Assembly (NCBI GenBank): GCA_003694875.1
Contig: RFJN01000241.1
Coordinates: 1 to 6,540 of the forward strand
DNA length: 6,540 nucleotides
Source: Planctomycetota bacterium
Lineage (GTDB): Bacteria; Planctomycetota; J058; J103
Direction of reading: 5' to 3'
The notes beneath the pieces are model-generated. The model was not told where the DNA came from, ran no database searches, and saw nothing but the letters and a program-made list of their open reading frames with translations. Both the position numbers and the translations under genes were made by a program. Shown one piece after another: positions 5,345-6,540 of this stretch. Position 1 is the stretch's first letter, and every line of letters starts with the position of its first letter.

Positions 5345-6540
5345 ATGGACGAGACAAGGCCAGGAAACCGCACGTCGGGAGTGCTGGCAGGGTTCGGCCC
5401 GGGAGCCGACCGGTCGGATCGCTCCGAGAAGGTCGGCGTGTACACGCGCCTGTCCATCTCGGGCGTGCTCGCGCTTGCCGCGAGCTTGCTGTCGGTACTG
5501 CCGCTCACCGGCCCCGCCCGGGCGGCGACGCTCTCGGTTTCGAGCGGCACGACGACGATCGACACCGACACGAGCTACACCGATATCAACGTGTACGGTG
5601 GGACGCTCACCGGCGCGGGCAACCTCACCGCGACGAACAGCTTCACGTGGAGCGGCGGCACCATCACGGGCACGAACGCGGGTGTGCAACTCGTCAACCA
5701 GGGCAGCGGCACACTCAGCGGTTCGGGCTACCGCTACCTCGGCAACCGCACGCTGGTCAACGCCTCCGGCGCGACGCTGACGTGGCAGAACGCGGGTCGT
5801 CTGTACTACAGCGACCCCAACGCGGCGATCGTCAACCAGGGGACGATCGATCTGGCCAACACGTCCACGAGTTATGTCTCCCGCAGCGGCGCGGGCGCCC
5901 TCACACTCGACAACGCCGGCACGATCAACCGGTCGGGATCGAATTCCTACATGTATCTCGGCAGCGGGGGCCTTACCCTCAACAACACCGGCACGATCAA
6001 CGTGCAGCAGGGCGGTCTCGCGATCGCGGGAGACGTCAACGACACGGGCACCACCACCGTCGCCTCCGGCGCCGGTCTCACCTACAACAGCGGAACGATC
6101 GACCTCAGCGGCGCCACCGTCACCGGCGGCGGCAACGTGTACTTCTATTCCGGCGCCAACGCGACCCTGGGTGCCGGCTACGCCACCACGGGAACGACCT
6201 ACAACTACGGCACCATCGCCCTCGACGGAGGGAGCGCCACCACCTTCTACAACTACGGCGGTACAGCCACCGTCGGCGCCACGAGCACCTTCAGTGCCAC
6301 CACGACCAACGTCAACGGCGGCACGCTCGTCGTCCAGAACGGCAGTGCCAACCTCGGCACCGTGAACGTGAACGGCGGCGTCCTGCAACTCGACGGCGGC
6401 ACCCATGCCCAGTCCGTCACGCTCAAGGGCGGCACGCTGCAGGGCGCGAGCCACACCCTGACCCAGGCCTTCGACTGGCAGTCCGGCACGCTCGCCGGCA
6501 CTGCCGGCGCCGGCCAGAGCACCACGCTCGCCGCCGGCGG
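5345..6540 (+). CDS. Secreted Asn/Gly/Thr-rich repeat protein, beta-helix-like, C-terminus not in window
   Basis: An uninterrupted frame of 398 codons runs off the right edge. I do not recognise a specific named family. A hydrophobic stretch (about residues 37-55) ends in GPARA followed by ATLS, a good signal peptidase I site after Ala60, so the protein is exported by Sec. The mature part is low in charge and rich in Gly, Thr, Asn, Ser and Tyr. It is built from degenerate N-x-G-T-[IL] turns spaced mostly 16-39 residues apart, as in parallel beta-helix adhesins, autotransporter passenger domains and some PEP-CTERM proteins. Which class it belongs to depends on the missing C-terminus. There is no cysteine in the visible part. 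The start is uncertain: ATG 5345 gives a 36-residue n-region, long for a signal peptide, while GTG 5438 gives a conventional 29-residue signal peptide and excludes a stretch with rarer codons (AGG, ACA, CCA, GGA). Its base composition is less GC-rich than the operon genes. It is divergent from dprA. A surface or matrix role is an inference. Confidence 0.8.
   Translation, partial: MDETRPGNRTSGVLAGFGPGADRSDRSEKVGVYTRLSISGVLALAASLLSVLPLTGPARAATLSVSSGTTTIDTDTSYTDINVYGGTLTGAGNLTATNSFTWSGGTITGTNAGVQLVNQGSGTLSGSGYRYLGNRTLVNASGATLTWQNAGRLYYSDPNAAIVNQGTIDLANTSTSYVSRSGAGALTLDNAGTINRSGSNSYMYLGSGGLTLNNTGTINVQQGGLAIAGDVNDTGTTTVASGAGLTYNSGTIDLSGATVTGGGNVYFYSGANATLGAGYATTGTTYNYGTIALDGGSATTFYNYGGTATVGATSTFSATTTNVNGGTLVVQNGSANLGTVNVNGGVLQLDGGTHAQSVTLKGGTLQGASHTLTQAFDWQSGTLAGTAGAGQSTTLAAG
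5438..5524 (+). other. Signal peptide coding segment (from the alternative GTG start)
   Basis: The segment encodes residues 32-60 of the longer product. It has a short n-region with one arginine (YTR), a hydrophobic core ISGVLALAASLLSVLPL (38-54), and a c-region ending in A-R-A, matching the A-x-A rule for signal peptidase I with cleavage before ATLSV. It carries no lipobox cysteine, so it is not a lipoprotein. Confidence 0.75.
5690..6442 (+). repeat. Degenerate N-x-G-T-I/L protein repeats (beta-helix-like turns)
   Basis: About ten turns share an Asn-x-Gly-(Thr/Ser/Gly) core with Asn at residues 118, 139, 164, 190, 214, 248, 287, 303, 324 and 343. Examples are VNQGTID, DNAGTIN, NNTGTIN, YNSGTID, YNYGTIA and VNGGTLV. 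Spacings are 21, 25, 26, 24, 34, 39, 16, 21, 19 and 19 if the last KGGTL (361-365) is counted at residue 362. Two adjacent copies keep DNA similarity in the phrase CCGGCACGATCAAC, while most are diverged, so the array is old and not a recent tandem duplication. Confidence 0.65.

Noticed and set aside
4988..6454. A 488-codon minus-strand frame opposite the secreted-protein gene.
   Set aside because: It is the antisense shadow of repetitive Gly/Thr codons. The opposite strand has a signal peptide and regular repeats, while this one has neither a good start nor recognisable motifs.

Overview
The window is very GC-rich bacterial DNA with Gram-negative character, probably from a high-GC proteobacterium. 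The gene set (dprA, asd, rarA) and the secreted beta-helix-like protein fit that, but nothing here fixes the genus. There are no RNA genes, insertion sequences or CRISPR arrays.

Left arm (1-4933): five genes lie head to tail on the minus strand and read as one operon. In transcription order they are dprA (DNA-processing protein of transformation), a cytoplasmic-looking serine hydrolase of the beta-lactamase/class C family, asd (aspartate-semialdehyde dehydrogenase), a zinc-dependent M19 dipeptidase, and the first 181 codons of rarA (AAA+ recombination/replication-restart ATPase), which runs off the left edge. Two junctions are 4-base GTGA overlaps (dprA/hydrolase and asd/dipeptidase), the dipeptidase-rarA gap is 29 bases, and the only larger gap (65 bases, before asd) holds a 10-bp inverted repeat. 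Two products handle DNA (DprA, RarA). Asd feeds lysine/diaminopimelate, methionine and threonine synthesis. The two hydrolases could act on peptides or peptidoglycan fragments, which is an inference.

Middle (4934-5344): an intergenic region separates the operon from a divergent gene. It contains a strikingly AT-rich island near 5081-5135, which may carry promoters, and a strong hairpin at 5205-5238.

Right arm (5345-6540): a plus-strand frame stays open to the window edge. It encodes a signal peptide followed by at least 338 residues of degenerate Asn/Gly/Thr-rich repeats of the kind that fold as a parallel beta-helix. This is a predicted exported or surface protein of unknown function and its C-terminus is not in view, so its anchor (autotransporter barrel, PEP-CTERM or other) cannot be told. 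It is the least ordinary part of the window.
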